Assembly (NCBI RefSeq): GCF_026151205.1
Contig: NC_087073.1
Coordinates: 21,418,837 to 21,482,836, forward strand
Reading direction: 5' to 3'
DNA: 64,000 bases
Source: Bolinopsis microptera
Taxonomy: Eukaryota; Ctenophora; Tentaculata; Lobata; Bolinopsidae
Of this stretch, positions 46,401-57,100 are shown piece after piece (position 1 is the stretch's first letter; every line of letters begins with the position of its first letter). Under the pieces are notes generated by a model that worked only from the letters and a program-made list of their open reading frames with translations, was not told where the DNA came from and ran no database searches. Both the position numbers and the translations under genes were made by a program.

Positions 46401-49400
46401 AAATGATAATATCCTTTGCTGGACAGGTACTTACCAAGCATATTGTCATAATTTAACTATCCATCAAATGTTTTCAAGATCGATATTTTTACTTATCAGT
46501 GTTTCTAAATCCAAACTCTCTTTTTTTCTTCAATTAAGATGAGGGCCATCGCTCGAAATTGTTGAGATTTATAATTCTCCGCTCGTACGGTTGCCTTGAC
46601 ATCAGATAACAGGTTAATTCTAACTGATTAATTAGGTGCAAACAGAGAAACTGACTGGAATATACAGAAGCAAATACATTCGTAAATACCAAGACGACAC
46701 TGAAGTACCAATGTGAGTTTAACCTGTAAACTGTCATATTGTACTTATAATTTGTCTTTAAAATTAAATTAAATAAAATCGATGAAAGTAAAACTTTTAT
46801 TGGCTGGTAATATTTAAAATGTATCTTTTCTTGTAGCGTCACATTTATGTTTCAGATACCAGATCTCGACTGATTTCGAACCTGTGGATGCTCGTACTGC
46901 GTTCCCCTGCTTTGACGAGCCCGCTCAGAAAGCTAACTGGACTACTAGTGTAAGTTTTAGCTAGAAAATTGTCCTTTTTAATGTTCGCATTATCTAATTT
47001 TGGATGCCAATTACCAATTAAACATTATTTCTGTGCAAACTAATATTTGAACAAACGATTATTTCAGATAAAAGTTACATTTCCGCCTGGTATTGATATC
47101 AACGAGTACAACATCCTTAGTAACATGCCGCTGAAAGAAGCACCAACTAAAGAGAATCAAATAATATCAGCAAAGTTCAAGGTTTCAACTTTCAGTTTCA
47201 TAAACGAAATAAACACGCCTCACAAGATTCAACTACTTTTACGATTATTGTTTTATCGATTAATTTACATTACTTTCTGCCCTAGGAGAGCGTTCCGATG
47301 AGTACATATCTGGTTTGTTTTGCTGTCTCAGATTTCATATTCAAGGAGGCAGTGCACACTCGCGCTGATGGGTCTACTGTACTTGTAAGTACTGTTTATA
47401 TATCAATTATGTCAATTAATATGTTTTCAGTAAATTATCATCTTGCGTTTTATCCATATCATTTTAAATCTCAATTCCTTAAAATTGTGTAAATCTCAGA
47501 TGCGAGTTCACGCCAGAAGAGAACCAGAGTTCCAGGCCTCTGCTTCATATGCTCTACAAGTTACACCTGCAATCATCAAAGAATACGAGAAGTTTTACAA
47601 AGTCAATTATCCTCTCGAAAAATTAGGTAATGCTCAAAAATATTTGCCAAATTTTGTCAGAGGGAAAATATCAACTGAACCAACAATAATGTTTCAATCG
47701 AAGACTTAAAAGATTCCATTAGTTTTTTCTATGTTTAAACTTCGAGTAGTCAAAGATAAAATTGGCTCTTATCAAATTAATCGTCAATGAAATAGAAGTT
47801 ATACTGGGGGGGGGGGGGGTCCAACTACATTAATGTACATCGCCATCAGATTTTTGCCAAATGTACGCTAAATTAGTGTACAAAAATGTAGTTGGACCCC
47901 CCCCCCCCCCTTATACTAATCTAACCAACATCGTATCTCAGACCAGATCGCTCTGCCGGAATTCAACTCAGGAGCGATGGAGAACTGGGGTTTAATAACT
48001 TACAGAGAGAGCTCCCTACTCTACAACCCTGTAACCAGCTCTACCGCGGAGAAACAGCGGGTCTGCTCCGTCATCGCTCACGAGGTCGCTCATCAGGTAA
48101 CATATCTAGATAACTCTGTTAGTGTTAATAATGATACTATTGGGACTATTTCTAATTTGTTAGGACATGTTATGCGGGGTCCTGTTGAATGTTGATGGAC
48201 CAGCGTTTTCTTGCCTCATTTTTGCCATCAATACCATGGACTTACCAGGGAGAAGAGGAAGACCCCAAAGCAATCTATTCTCGCTGATTGTGCATGATTT
48301 ATGTAAAAGAAATCTTTCTATGAATAATATTTTTAATCTGTATTATCTCCGTAATTTAGCTATGAGAAAAGATGTTGGCAGAAATTACGATGAAGTTTTG
48401 ATATTTAGTTATTTGTTTTAGGGAAAGATTACACTTGGGCGTTGTTTTTAACTATCCTTTGTTTAGAACTTTTGTTTAATAATTATGTTTAAATTTCGGA
48501 ATGTATAATTTTTACTTAAACTTTGTACCGTAAATAATACACATCCTTCTTCCCAGATATTCTCGTATATATTTTCAGTGGTAAATGGTAACCTAGTGAC
48601 AATGTGTATATTTTCAGTGGTTTAGTAACCTAGTGACAATGTGAATATTTTCAGTGGTTTGGTAACCTAGTGACAACGTGTATATTTTCAGTGGTTTGGT
48701 AACCTAGTGACAATGTGTATATTTTCAGTGGTTTGGTAACCTAGTGACAATGTGTATATTTTCAGTGGTTTGGTAACCTAGTGACAATGTGTATATTTTC
48801 AGTGGTTTAGTAACCTAGTGACAATGTATATATTTTCAGTGGTTTGGTAACCTAGTGACAATGTGTATATTTTCAGTGCAAGTGGTTTGGTAACCTAGTG
48901 ACAATGTGTATATTTTCAGTGGTTTGGTAACCTAGTGACGATGGCCTGGTGGAACGACCTGTGGTTGAACGAAGGGTTCGCTTCATTCGTTGAGTACTAT
49001 GGTATTGACGCGGCTGAACCTACGTGGAATATTGTGAGCTATTTTTATTCGCTAAATTTATCAATCTAAGATTATTTATTTATTTTATTTATTTAAAGTT
49101 TAGTAAACTATCGTTATATAATTTTAATTTCAGTTGGACTTTTTCTACCCGGATGAAGTGACGACAGCAATGAATTTCGACAGTTCCCCTAGCTCCCATC
49201 CCATCTCAGTTCAAGTCTCTTCTCCAGAAGAACTCAGCGGTCTTTTCGACACCATCTCCTACAGAAAGGTTTTGTTTTGCACAACTGGGACTGTTTTCCT
49301 TGCAATTCATTTATAGATTTTCCGATATTTATAGATTTTCCGTTATTTATAGATTTTCCAGTCTTCACCTAAAATAGCTACTATTTCACATGCGTTCATC

Positions 49401-52400
49401 ACCTAAATATCATTGTTAACATATTTGCAGGGCTCGTCAATCAACTGGATGATGCAGAAGTTTATGGGCGATGAAAACTTCGCAACAGGCTTAGAAAACT
49501 ATATAGCCACAAACAAATATGGGAACGCGTACATGGTGGATCTTTTTGATGCTCTCAACCCGGTAAGTGAGCCCCCCCCCCCCCCCCCCCCCCCGGCCAA
49601 ACCCCCCCCCCCCCCCCCCCCCCTGAAATTATCTCCTAAAGACTAAACAATTGCTTGTTTGGCAAAGAGCCATTATGATTAAAACATGATATCGTTTTGT
49701 ACGAATTGAAGTATAATTGTTAAGTTTTATAGGAATGTGTTGTTTGCTAAGTCTCCCACTACCTATACTTTACGGTCCTCAGGCTTATGGTGGAGTGAAC
49801 GTTACGAAGGTTATGTTAACGTGGACCCTCCAGATGGGTTTCCCTTATGTAACTGCAGCCCTGGATACCACTACTACTCCAGGATCTACCATCATCACCC
49901 TCGAACAGAATAGGTACCTTTTCTGAGTCTGCTAAAATGCTTTGTAACGTTAACAGCAGCTATACTTATAGTTGGTACAGACTGATTGCAGATTTAGTAT
50001 GCTCCTTTGTTTTCCCTCTCCTGTGTGAACTGTGGAATGTGGATAAAATGCTACCTTTAGTTACACTTGTTAAGATATTTGTGTTATCAGGTTTTTAGTA
50101 GGAGATGCAAAGGAGGATGACACTTCTGAGTTTGGTTACAAGTGGCACATTCCATTCTCCTACGTATACAAAGTCAAAGATGGAGCTGTTGAGACAGGCG
50201 TAACCCACTGGCTCATGGCTGATGATGAAAGCTGTGAGTTCTTGTCAGATAATTTTAGAGACTTTGTATCAAGATATTTAAAAGATGTGATGGTTGGATA
50301 TATTTATATATTAAATATATTTATAAAAGCAACAATGCAGACTATCTTCTTCCTGCATATCTGGTATAATTAACTAACTGAAATTATTCTTTTATCAGCT
50401 AAAACAATAACTGTTGAGAAAGAACTAGAATGGATCAAAGGAAACGCTGACGGTAACTTTTACTATCTGTCAAACTATGAGGAGGCTACATGGACAGCTC
50501 TTGCTTCTGCTCTTCAAAATGGGGAGCTTACTTCAGCCACTGACAAAACGTCTCTTGTTTACGACGTTTTCCGGCTAGCTGAGTAAGTTAAGGAGCCGCG
50601 TCTTATCATACCTCGCTAAAAATCAGCTTTTAATACTAAGTTTTATAGAATAATGAAATCAATAACATCAAAACTTAGCAAAAGTAGTACATCAAAACTT
50701 TGTCCAGGACGGCTAAAGTGGCTTACAGTAAAGCTTTAGATATGACGAAGTACGCTAAAGCTGAATCAGAGTATGTCGTTTTATCCCGTATTCTGAGCGA
50801 GGTTCTTACTGCTGGTGATGGAGTAAGAAGCGACGAAACTGCTTACACCGAATTATGGGTCAGTTTATTAACGCTTTCACTTTCACTTTCACTTTCACTT
50901 TCCACCCTCTTCACAATCGTTTTGTTTTTGTGAACTTAATATTGTCTTTGCTCACTTTAATTTTTTAAAAGTTATAAATTGTCAGAAATATGTAGCTGCA
51001 ATGTTAAAGCCGCGAGTTGAGGACATGACATGGGACCCTAAAATTGACAACGAACCAATAACCTCTCCAAAAATGAGAGACATGGCGCTCAGAAACTATT
51101 GCAGGTTTGTTTTTCTACCTCTTATTGAAACTATCTTTTCTTTGGCAGGCCTGATCTTTTTGCTTTGTTTCATTTGTTTTTACCTCGTCAATGCAACACT
51201 AGGCAACAATGAATGGCAACTTGGCAACAATGAATTACTGCTGTCAACTCAATAGGTTCAATAGGTAGAAGTATTTTAAGATTATCAACTGCTACAGGGC
51301 TGTTAAAGATAAATCTGACGCTTATGTAGTAGAAGCCCTGAATAAGTTTACGGAGTTTGCGAAGGATCCGGCTGGAAAGAAATCCGGAATAAAAGACGTG
51401 TTCACAACCGTCATGCGAACTGCTATAATATACGACGACACTGAGAACACTAATTGGCACAAGATGTGGAAACTTCTACAGGTCAGCTTCCCGAGTTCCA
51501 ATCAGCAGAGTGGTCAACAATTTCCAATTTTAGTACACTGATTGATATTGAGAGGACTATAATGTGATTGTGTATTATATTTCAAATTTGAGTACACTGA
51601 TTGATATTAAGAGGACTATAATGTGATTGTGTTTATATTTCAAATTTTCAGGACTCTGATTGGGAAGCAGATCAGAGGATTTACATCGCCGCTTTAGCGC
51701 GATCATCTAACACAACTGTTTTAAGACAGTAAGTAATCATTTTTCCATTAAAATTAACTCTAAAGATAGTTTGATATAGTTGAAATGTTTATTTTACCGA
51801 AAGTAGATGCCAATCTTGTAAATTGTTTGCTTTGCAGGATGATCGAAGATTCCTTCTCCGAAGACGCTAAAGCAGGAACTTGGCGATATCTGTACTATGT
51901 TAGTTACCATGGAGATAACTACGACCTTGCCTGGGAACTGCTACAGTCCAGATGGGACGAATATGCTGTGCAGTGAGTCAATAACATTATCTTACTACAG
52001 ACTTACTTTAATGTAATAACATTAGTGCGTGATCCTTTTTTTCGTCCAATTTTACTGTAATGAACATTTCTACTTATTTAATCGTAAAATAATATTTAAT
52101 TAACAGGTACAACACCACCTCATTTACTATGGGGTACCTTGTTCAGATACCTGAGGTCTTTGATACGCAGGAAATGTACGATGAGGTATGTAAACATGGC
52201 ATAATGGTAACGCTCTGTTTTAACTCCGCCTCATCATGGACAATTAAATGGTTATAATCAATCAGTGTTATCGAATAATTAATTGATGAATATTGTCAAT
52301 ATCGAACTAACTTAATTCAGGTGAAAAAGTTCTTCGACGGGAAAGAAAGTAACATCGGCACTGGAAAGAAGACAGTCGAGGAAACTCTTGCTAAGATCAA

Positions 52401-52473
52401 ATCTAACATCAAATGGAAAAAGGAACATTTTGAAAGCGTCAAGACATGGTTTACGGACTTGGGAAGCAAATAA
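43432..52473 (+). CDS. M1-family aminopeptidase (aminopeptidase N-like)
   Basis: A zinc aminopeptidase of about 950 residues. First exon 43432-43551 or alternatives 44769-44912 or 45397-45501, then 22 common exons: 45834-45923, 46085-46224, 46321-46426, 46636-46712, 46856-46949, 47068-47181, 47286-47384, 47500-47626, 47942-48096, 48920-49033, 49134-49268, 49431-49562, 49783-49913, 50091-50233, 50399-50582, 50708-50858, 50986-51104, 51298-51481, 51652-51728, 51838-51972, 52107-52185, 52321-52473. All phases agree. The exopeptidase motif GAMEN is in [16 protein letters not shown]. The zinc site is HEVAH, then 18 residues, then the Glu of WLNEGFASF, split by intron 48097-48919. [11 protein letters not shown] and [12 protein letters not shown] are further landmarks, and the ERAP1-like C-terminal half is present. 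The 43432 form starts with a signal peptide, so it is secreted or lumenal. Confidence 0.95.
43691..43717. repeat. 27-bp palindrome in aminopeptidase intron 1
   Basis: AGAACCTGTATTA and its exact reverse complement flank a single G. Confidence 0.9.
43946..44554. mobile_element. Candidate TIR element rich in GGGACCGGGA blocks
   Basis: Starts CTCGACCGGAACC and ends with the reverse complement of CTCGACCGGAATC. Both ends carry GGGACCGGGA or GGGACTGGGAC blocks in inverted arrangement around an AT-rich centre. No clear target duplication. It lies between alternative first exons 1a and 1b of the aminopeptidase. Confidence 0.6.
44769..44912 (+). CDS. Aminopeptidase alternative first exon 1b (membrane anchor)
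   Basis: 48 codons in phase 0: [20 protein letters not shown], then LIVIVVVST and a short linker ending [10 protein letters not shown] before a GTAAGT donor. A basic N-terminus followed by about 22 hydrophobic residues fits a type II signal anchor. It would replace the secretory first exon and give a membrane-bound enzyme. Its end matches those of the other two first exons. Confidence 0.85.
45397..45501 (+). CDS. Aminopeptidase alternative first exon 1c
   Basis: 35 codons in phase 0: [18 protein letters not shown], then [17 protein letters not shown] before a GTGAGT donor. The hydrophobic start could be a signal peptide or an anchor. It joins exon 45834 in the same phase as 1a and 1b. Confidence 0.82.
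47806..47910. mobile_element. 105-bp MITE with G-run terminal inverted repeats
   Basis: A G-run (47806-47819) then TCCAACTACATTAATGTACA at the left, and TGTACAAAAATGTAGTTGGA then a C-run (47897-47910) at the right. Perfect 7-bp target duplication TTATACT (47799-47805, 47911-47917). It sits in an aminopeptidase intron just before the GAMEN exon. Confidence 0.92.
48150..48430 (+). mobile_element. LINE C-terminal scrap in aminopeptidase intron 10
   Basis: Two plus-strand frames read [12 protein letters not shown] and then [29 protein letters not shown], the LGHVxR...GRRGRPQ...DL ending typical of LINE proteins. One frameshift separates them. Similar to the scrap at 32374-32568. Confidence 0.72.
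48565..48942 (+). repeat. Ten-copy splice-acceptor array (37-bp unit) in the aminopeptidase
   Basis: Each unit holds TATATTTTCAG followed by TGGTTTGGTAACCTAGTGAC and AATGTG. AGs end at 48578, 48617, 48654, 48691, 48728, 48765, 48802, 48839, 48876 and 48919; only the last leads into the rest of the exon (ATGGCCTGGTGGAACGACC). The unit is thus the intron end plus the first 23-24 nt of exon 48920-49033. Copy 1 is divergent and copy 9 has a 6-bp insertion (TGCAAG). From an upstream AG the frame runs into TGGTAA in the next copy. Confidence 0.95.
49572..49623. repeat. Two C-runs beside an aminopeptidase donor site
   Basis: C-runs of 23 and 22 bases are separated by GGCCAAA and start nine bases after the GTAAGT donor of exon 49431-49562. 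Run lengths are likely to vary or be misassembled. Confidence 0.9.
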
Positions 52474-53100
52474 TTTTTAGTGTACCAATGTCTTAGGTAT
52501 CACTTTAATCACAACTAGGAAAGTTATTGGGATTTTTGCAAATCCCTGAACTAAATGACATTTCAGACAATTAAATGTTGAAACTACAGCTGCTGTTTGT
52601 GGTTTTTAGGCTGGATTTACTTTTAGAGTTTGGCAGATTGAATATAATTTATTAATTTTTAGGTGTTTATTGATAACAAATATATTATAAATTTTTATGA
52701 TTAAACCTTTACCCAGGTATTTTCAATATTTTTCGTTCTCCAACATCAAATATATAATGTTAATCTGTGTAGATTCTGGATTTGGAAATATTGTTAATCT
52801 TTTACTGTCGCGTATTGTCACTGTCAGTATCACATAAAATCAAATTTTACATTTTAACAGCGCAATTGTCTCGTTTGTTATGAATTAGGAAAGCCAAAGG
52901 GGTTTCAGTATTTTAATCCTACACATTTATCTTTTATCGTCCAACTATGCGGACAGAGGCTGAAATGGTGCCTCCGGTTACTTCATGGCCATGCAATGCG
53001 TACCTGAGTTTATATATGGATCATAGAGTACGTTCTACCTTAGTAGTTTTGGTCAATCTTTAGGACACAGACGATTGATTGGGTGCAACTGTCGTATCTG
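52474..53100. other. Aminopeptidase 3' flank
   Basis: Probably 3' UTR then noncoding. No further exon seen. Confidence 0.5.
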
Positions 53101-53104
53101 ATCT

Positions 53105-53235
53105 TAATTGACGATGTCAATTCTTCGCAGCTCTCGAGGCCCAGTGGCAGTAGCGCATCTCGCCGATCTAGCGAGGTGCATGGTTGCGAGAAGCATAATT
53201 GAGTGCGCGGCCCAGTAACGCATCGCGCTAAAATG
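53105..53235. mobile_element. Type B micro-element, inverted
   Basis: Starts TTAATTGACGATGTCAATTC and ends GGCCCAGTAACGCATCGCGC, the reverse complement of the type B start. An inner segment (CATCTCGCCGATC...GTTGCGAGAAGCAT) matches the middle of the copy at 35003. No target duplication seen. Confidence 0.7.
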
Positions 53236-53393
53236 GGGAACCAAGCAACAACTATTTATTTGATATATATTTATTTTATGTTCTATGTCTGAACTTTTAC
53301 ACAATGAAAAAGCAGTTTTGACTAGATCCTCGTAATATTCTTTGCATCATTTATTTACATCAATTCTGAGAAATTATATCATTAAAGCAACTA

Positions 53394-53523
53394 TTGACCA
53401 TTGTTAATGATCTGGCCCGGCGCGCGCTACTTCTGACTTCGTAGCTCGTGCCATCGGGCTACATTTCGAGAAGAAAGCGGCGCGCGCTACTTCGAAGAAA
53501 TTTAGACGAGTAACATCCGTCAA
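53394..53523. mobile_element. Type E micro-element, first full copy
   Basis: 130 bp, TTGACCATTGTTAATGATCT to ATCCGTCAA, with two GGCGCGCGCTACTTC motifs. Flanked by AGCAACTA (53386-53393, 53524-53531). Confidence 0.85.
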
Positions 53524-53596
53524 AGCAACTATAACAAATACGAATCATATATAATATATATATGAGTACACTGCAAAATTAAATATTAAAACCTTG

Positions 53597-53693
53597 TATT
53601 GTAGGTTAACAACCTACCAGGACGCGCGCCGAGTTGGACTCGTCGACGGTCCAATATATATATGGAACAGATATTTTACGAGTATCACCCGTT
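53597..53693. mobile_element. Type C micro-element, inverted
   Basis: Starts with the hairpin TTGTAGGTTAACAACCTACC (offset by four bases) and ends CGAGTATCACCCGTT. Flanked by perfect 9-bp copies AAAACCTTG (53588-53596, 53694-53702). Confidence 0.88.
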
Positions 53694-53699
53694 AAAACC

Positions 53700-53764
53700 T
53701 TGTAGCGCGATTAGATGCGTTACTGTGCCGCGCCGAGCTGCCATGAATTGACATCGTCAATTAA
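53700..53764. mobile_element. Type B micro-element, 65-bp copy
   Basis: Starts TTGTAGCGCGATTAGATGCG and ends with hairpin TTGACATCGTCAA then TTAA. Flanked by perfect 9-bp copies GTTAAAACC (53691-53699, 53765-53773). It lies directly against the preceding type C element, whose right target duplication overlaps its own left one. Confidence 0.88.
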
Positions 53765-53859
53765 GTTAAAACCGTTCTATACTATCAACAATCAACTATG
53801 CAACTTGATAACACAAAGATTGGACTATGAAAATAAAACAGCTTTAACATTTAAGCTAA

Positions 53860-54110
53860 ACAGGCGATACTCGTAAAATATTTGTTCCAAATATTTCAAG
53901 ACCACCGATGACCACCGATGACCACACGACGCGAGTCCAACTCGGCGCGCGTCTTGGTAGGTTGACCATTGTTAATGATCTGGCCCGGCGCGCGCTACTT
54001 CGTAGCTCGTGCCGTCGGGCATTTCGAGAAGAAAGCGGCGCGCGCTACTTCGAAAAAATTTAGACGAGTAACATCCGTCAACTTGGTAGGTTATGTTTAT
54101 AAACATACAA
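53860..54110. mobile_element. Type C micro-element carrying a nested type E element
   Basis: Type C text (GGCGATACTCGTAAAATATT; GAGTCCAACTCGGCGCGCGT) is split in its terminal CTTGGTAGG by a 120-bp type E element at 53962-54081. CTTGGTAGG is present on both sides (53953-53961, 54082-54090). The type C hairpin then follows as ATGTTTATAAACAT. Confidence 0.88.
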
Positions 54111-54159
54111 CTTTAGACTTTAAGTTCAAAGTCGAAAGTTTGATTACCTGGTATAGTGC

Positions 54160-57100
54160 GGGGGGATCATGTTTTTTGTCCGTTCGGTACCCTATATTTT
54201 CAAAACGGAAAAAAATAGAGCGGATAAAAACGGACAAAAACGGACAAAAACGGACAAAAACGGGAAAAAATAACAAAAATGGAAATAACATTTAGATGCT
54301 TCCTCCTCCTCTTCCTCCTCCTCTTCCTCCTCCTCCTCAGTCCTCCTCAGTCATCCTCCTCAGTCCTCCTCCTCCTCCTCTTCCTCCTTCTCTCCCTCAG
54401 TCCTTCTCCTCCTCCTTCTCCTCTTCAGTCTTCCTCCTCCTCCTCCTCCCTCTCAGTACTCCTCCAGCTTCCTAAATCATCCTCCTCAGTCATCCTCCTC
54501 AGTCCTACTCCTCCTCCCCCTCCTCCTCAGTCCTCCTCAGTCCTCCTCCTCTTCATCCTCCTCCTCTTCATCCTCCTCCTCTTCCTCCTCAGTCCTCCTC
54601 CTCAGTCCTCTTCCTCATCCTTCTCCTTAATTCTCCTCCTCCTCAGTCCTCCTCAGTCCTCCTCCTCTTCAGTCCTCCCCCAGTCCCCCTCCTCCTCCTA
54701 TTCAGTCCTCCTCCTCTCTAGTTCTCCTCAGTCCTCCTCCTTCTAAGTCGTCCTCAGTCCTCCTCCTCAGTCCTCCTCCTCCCCCTCTGTTCTCCTCCTG
54801 GGACCTCCTCCGATCATTATTTGTCCTCCTCCTTCTCCTTCTCCTCCTCAGTCATTCTCCTCCTCGTCCTCTTCCTCCTTCTCAGTCCTCCTACTTCTCC
54901 TCCTCCTCCTCCCTCTCAGTCATCCTCCTCAGCCATCCTCCTCAGTCCTCCTCCTCATCCTTCTCCTTAGTCCTCCTCCTCCTCATTCCTCCTCAATCCT
55001 CCTCCTCAGTCCTCCCCCAGTCCCCCTCCTCCTCATCCTATTCAGTCCACCTCCTCCTCTTCAGTTCTCCTCAGTCCTCCTCCTTCTCAGTCCTCCTCCT
55101 CCTCCTCCTCCTCCTCCTCAGTCCTCCTACTTCTCCTCCTCCTCCTCCCTCTCAGTCATCCTCCTCAGCCATCCTCCTCAGTCCTCCTCCTCCTCCTCCT
55201 CAGTCATCCTCCTCAGCCATCCTCCTCCTCCCAGTCCTCTTCCTCAGTCCTCCTCCTCCTCCTCCTGGGTCCTGCTTCTCCTCCTCCTCATCCTCCTCCT
55301 CCTCATCCTCTTCCCCCTCCTCCTCCTCCTCCTCCTCATCCTCATCCTCCTCCTCCTCTTCCTCCTCCTCCTCAGTCATCCTCCTCAGCCATCCTCCTCA
55401 GCCATCCTCCTCCTCCTCCTGGGTCCTCCTCCTGGGTCCTCCTCCTCCTCCTGGGTCTTACTCCTGGGTCATCCTGATCCTCCTCAGTCCTCTTCCTCCT
55501 CCCGTCCTCAGTCCTCCTCCTACTCCTACTCCTCATCCATCCTCCTCATCAGTCCTCCTCCTCCTCCTCCCCATCAGTCCTCTTCCTCCTCAGTCCTCCT
55601 CATCAGTCCTTCTCCTCCTGGGTCCTCCTCCTGGGGCCTTTTCCTGGGTCCTCCTCCTGGGTCCTCCTCCTCCTCCTCCTTCTCCTCCTCAGTCCTTCTC
55701 CTCCTCATCCTCCTCCTCCTCCTCCACCCTCATCCTCCCCCCAGTCATCTTTATCCTCCTCGTCAGTCCTCCTTCTCCTCCTGGGTCCTCCTCCTGGGTC
55801 ATATTCTCCTCCTGGGTCATTTTCTCCTCCTGGGTCCTTCTCCTCCTCCTCCTCAGTCTTCCTCCTCCTCCTCAGTCCTCTTCCTCCTCATCCTCAGTTA
55901 TCCTCCTCCTGGGTCATGGGTCCACTTCCTCCCTCTCCTCCTCAGTCCTCCTCCTTCTCCTCACCAGTCCTCCTCCTCAGTCCTCCTCATCCTCCTCATC
56001 CTCCTCATCCACATCCTTCTCCTCTTCATCAGTCCTCCTCCTCCTCGTCCTCCTCAGTCCTCCTCATCAGTCCTCATCAGTCCTCCTCCTCCCCAGTCCT
56101 CCTCCTTCTGGGGCCTTTTCCTTGTCCTCCTCCTGGGTCTTCCTCCTACCAGTCCTCTTCCTCAGTCCTCCTCCTCCTCCTCCTGGGTCCTGCTTCTCCT
56201 CCTCAGTCCCCCTCCTCCTCCTCAGTCCTCCCCCCAGTCACCCTTCTTCTCATCCTCATCCTCCTCCTCAGTCCTCCTCATCCTCCTCATCCACATCCTT
56301 CTCCTCTTCATCAGTCCTCCTCCTCCTCGTCCTCCTCAGTCCTCCTCATCAGTCCTCATCAGTCCTCCTCCTCCCCTGGGTCTTACTCCTGGGTCATCCT
56401 GATCCTCCTCAGTCCTCTTCCTCCTCCCGTCCTCAGTCCTCCTCCTACTCCTACTCCTCATCCATCCTCCTCATCAGTCCTCCTCCTCCTCCTCCCCATC
56501 AGTCCTCTTCCTCCTCAGTCCTCCTCATCAGTCCTTCTCCTCCTGGGTCCTCCTCCTGGGGCCTTTTCCTGGGTCCTCCTCCTGGGTCCTCCTCCTCCTC
56601 CTCCTTCTCCTCCTCAGTCCTTCTCCTCCTCATCCTCCTCCTCCTCCTCCACCCTCATCCTCCCCCCAGTCATCTTTATCCTCCTCGTCAGTCCTCCTTC
56701 TCCTCCTGGGTCCTCCTCCTGGGTCATATTCTCCTCCTGGGTCATTTTCTCCTCCTGGGTCCTTCTCCTCCTCCTCCTCAGTCTTCCTCCTCCTCCTCAG
56801 TCCTCTTCCTCCTCATCCTCAGTTATCCTCCTCCTGGGTCATGGGTCCACTTCCTCCCTCTCCTCCTCAGTCCTCCTCCTTCTCCTCACCAGTCCTCCTC
56901 CTCAGTCCTCCTCATCCTCCTCATCCTCCTCATCCACATCCTTCTCCTCTTCATCAGTCCTCCTCCTCCTCGTCCTCCTCAGTCCTCCTCATCAGTCCTC
57001 ATCAGTCCTCCTCCTCCCCAGTCCTCCTCCTTCTGGGGCCTTTTCCTTGTCCTCCTCCTGGGTCTTCCTCCTACCAGTCCTCTTCCTCAGTCCTCCTCCT

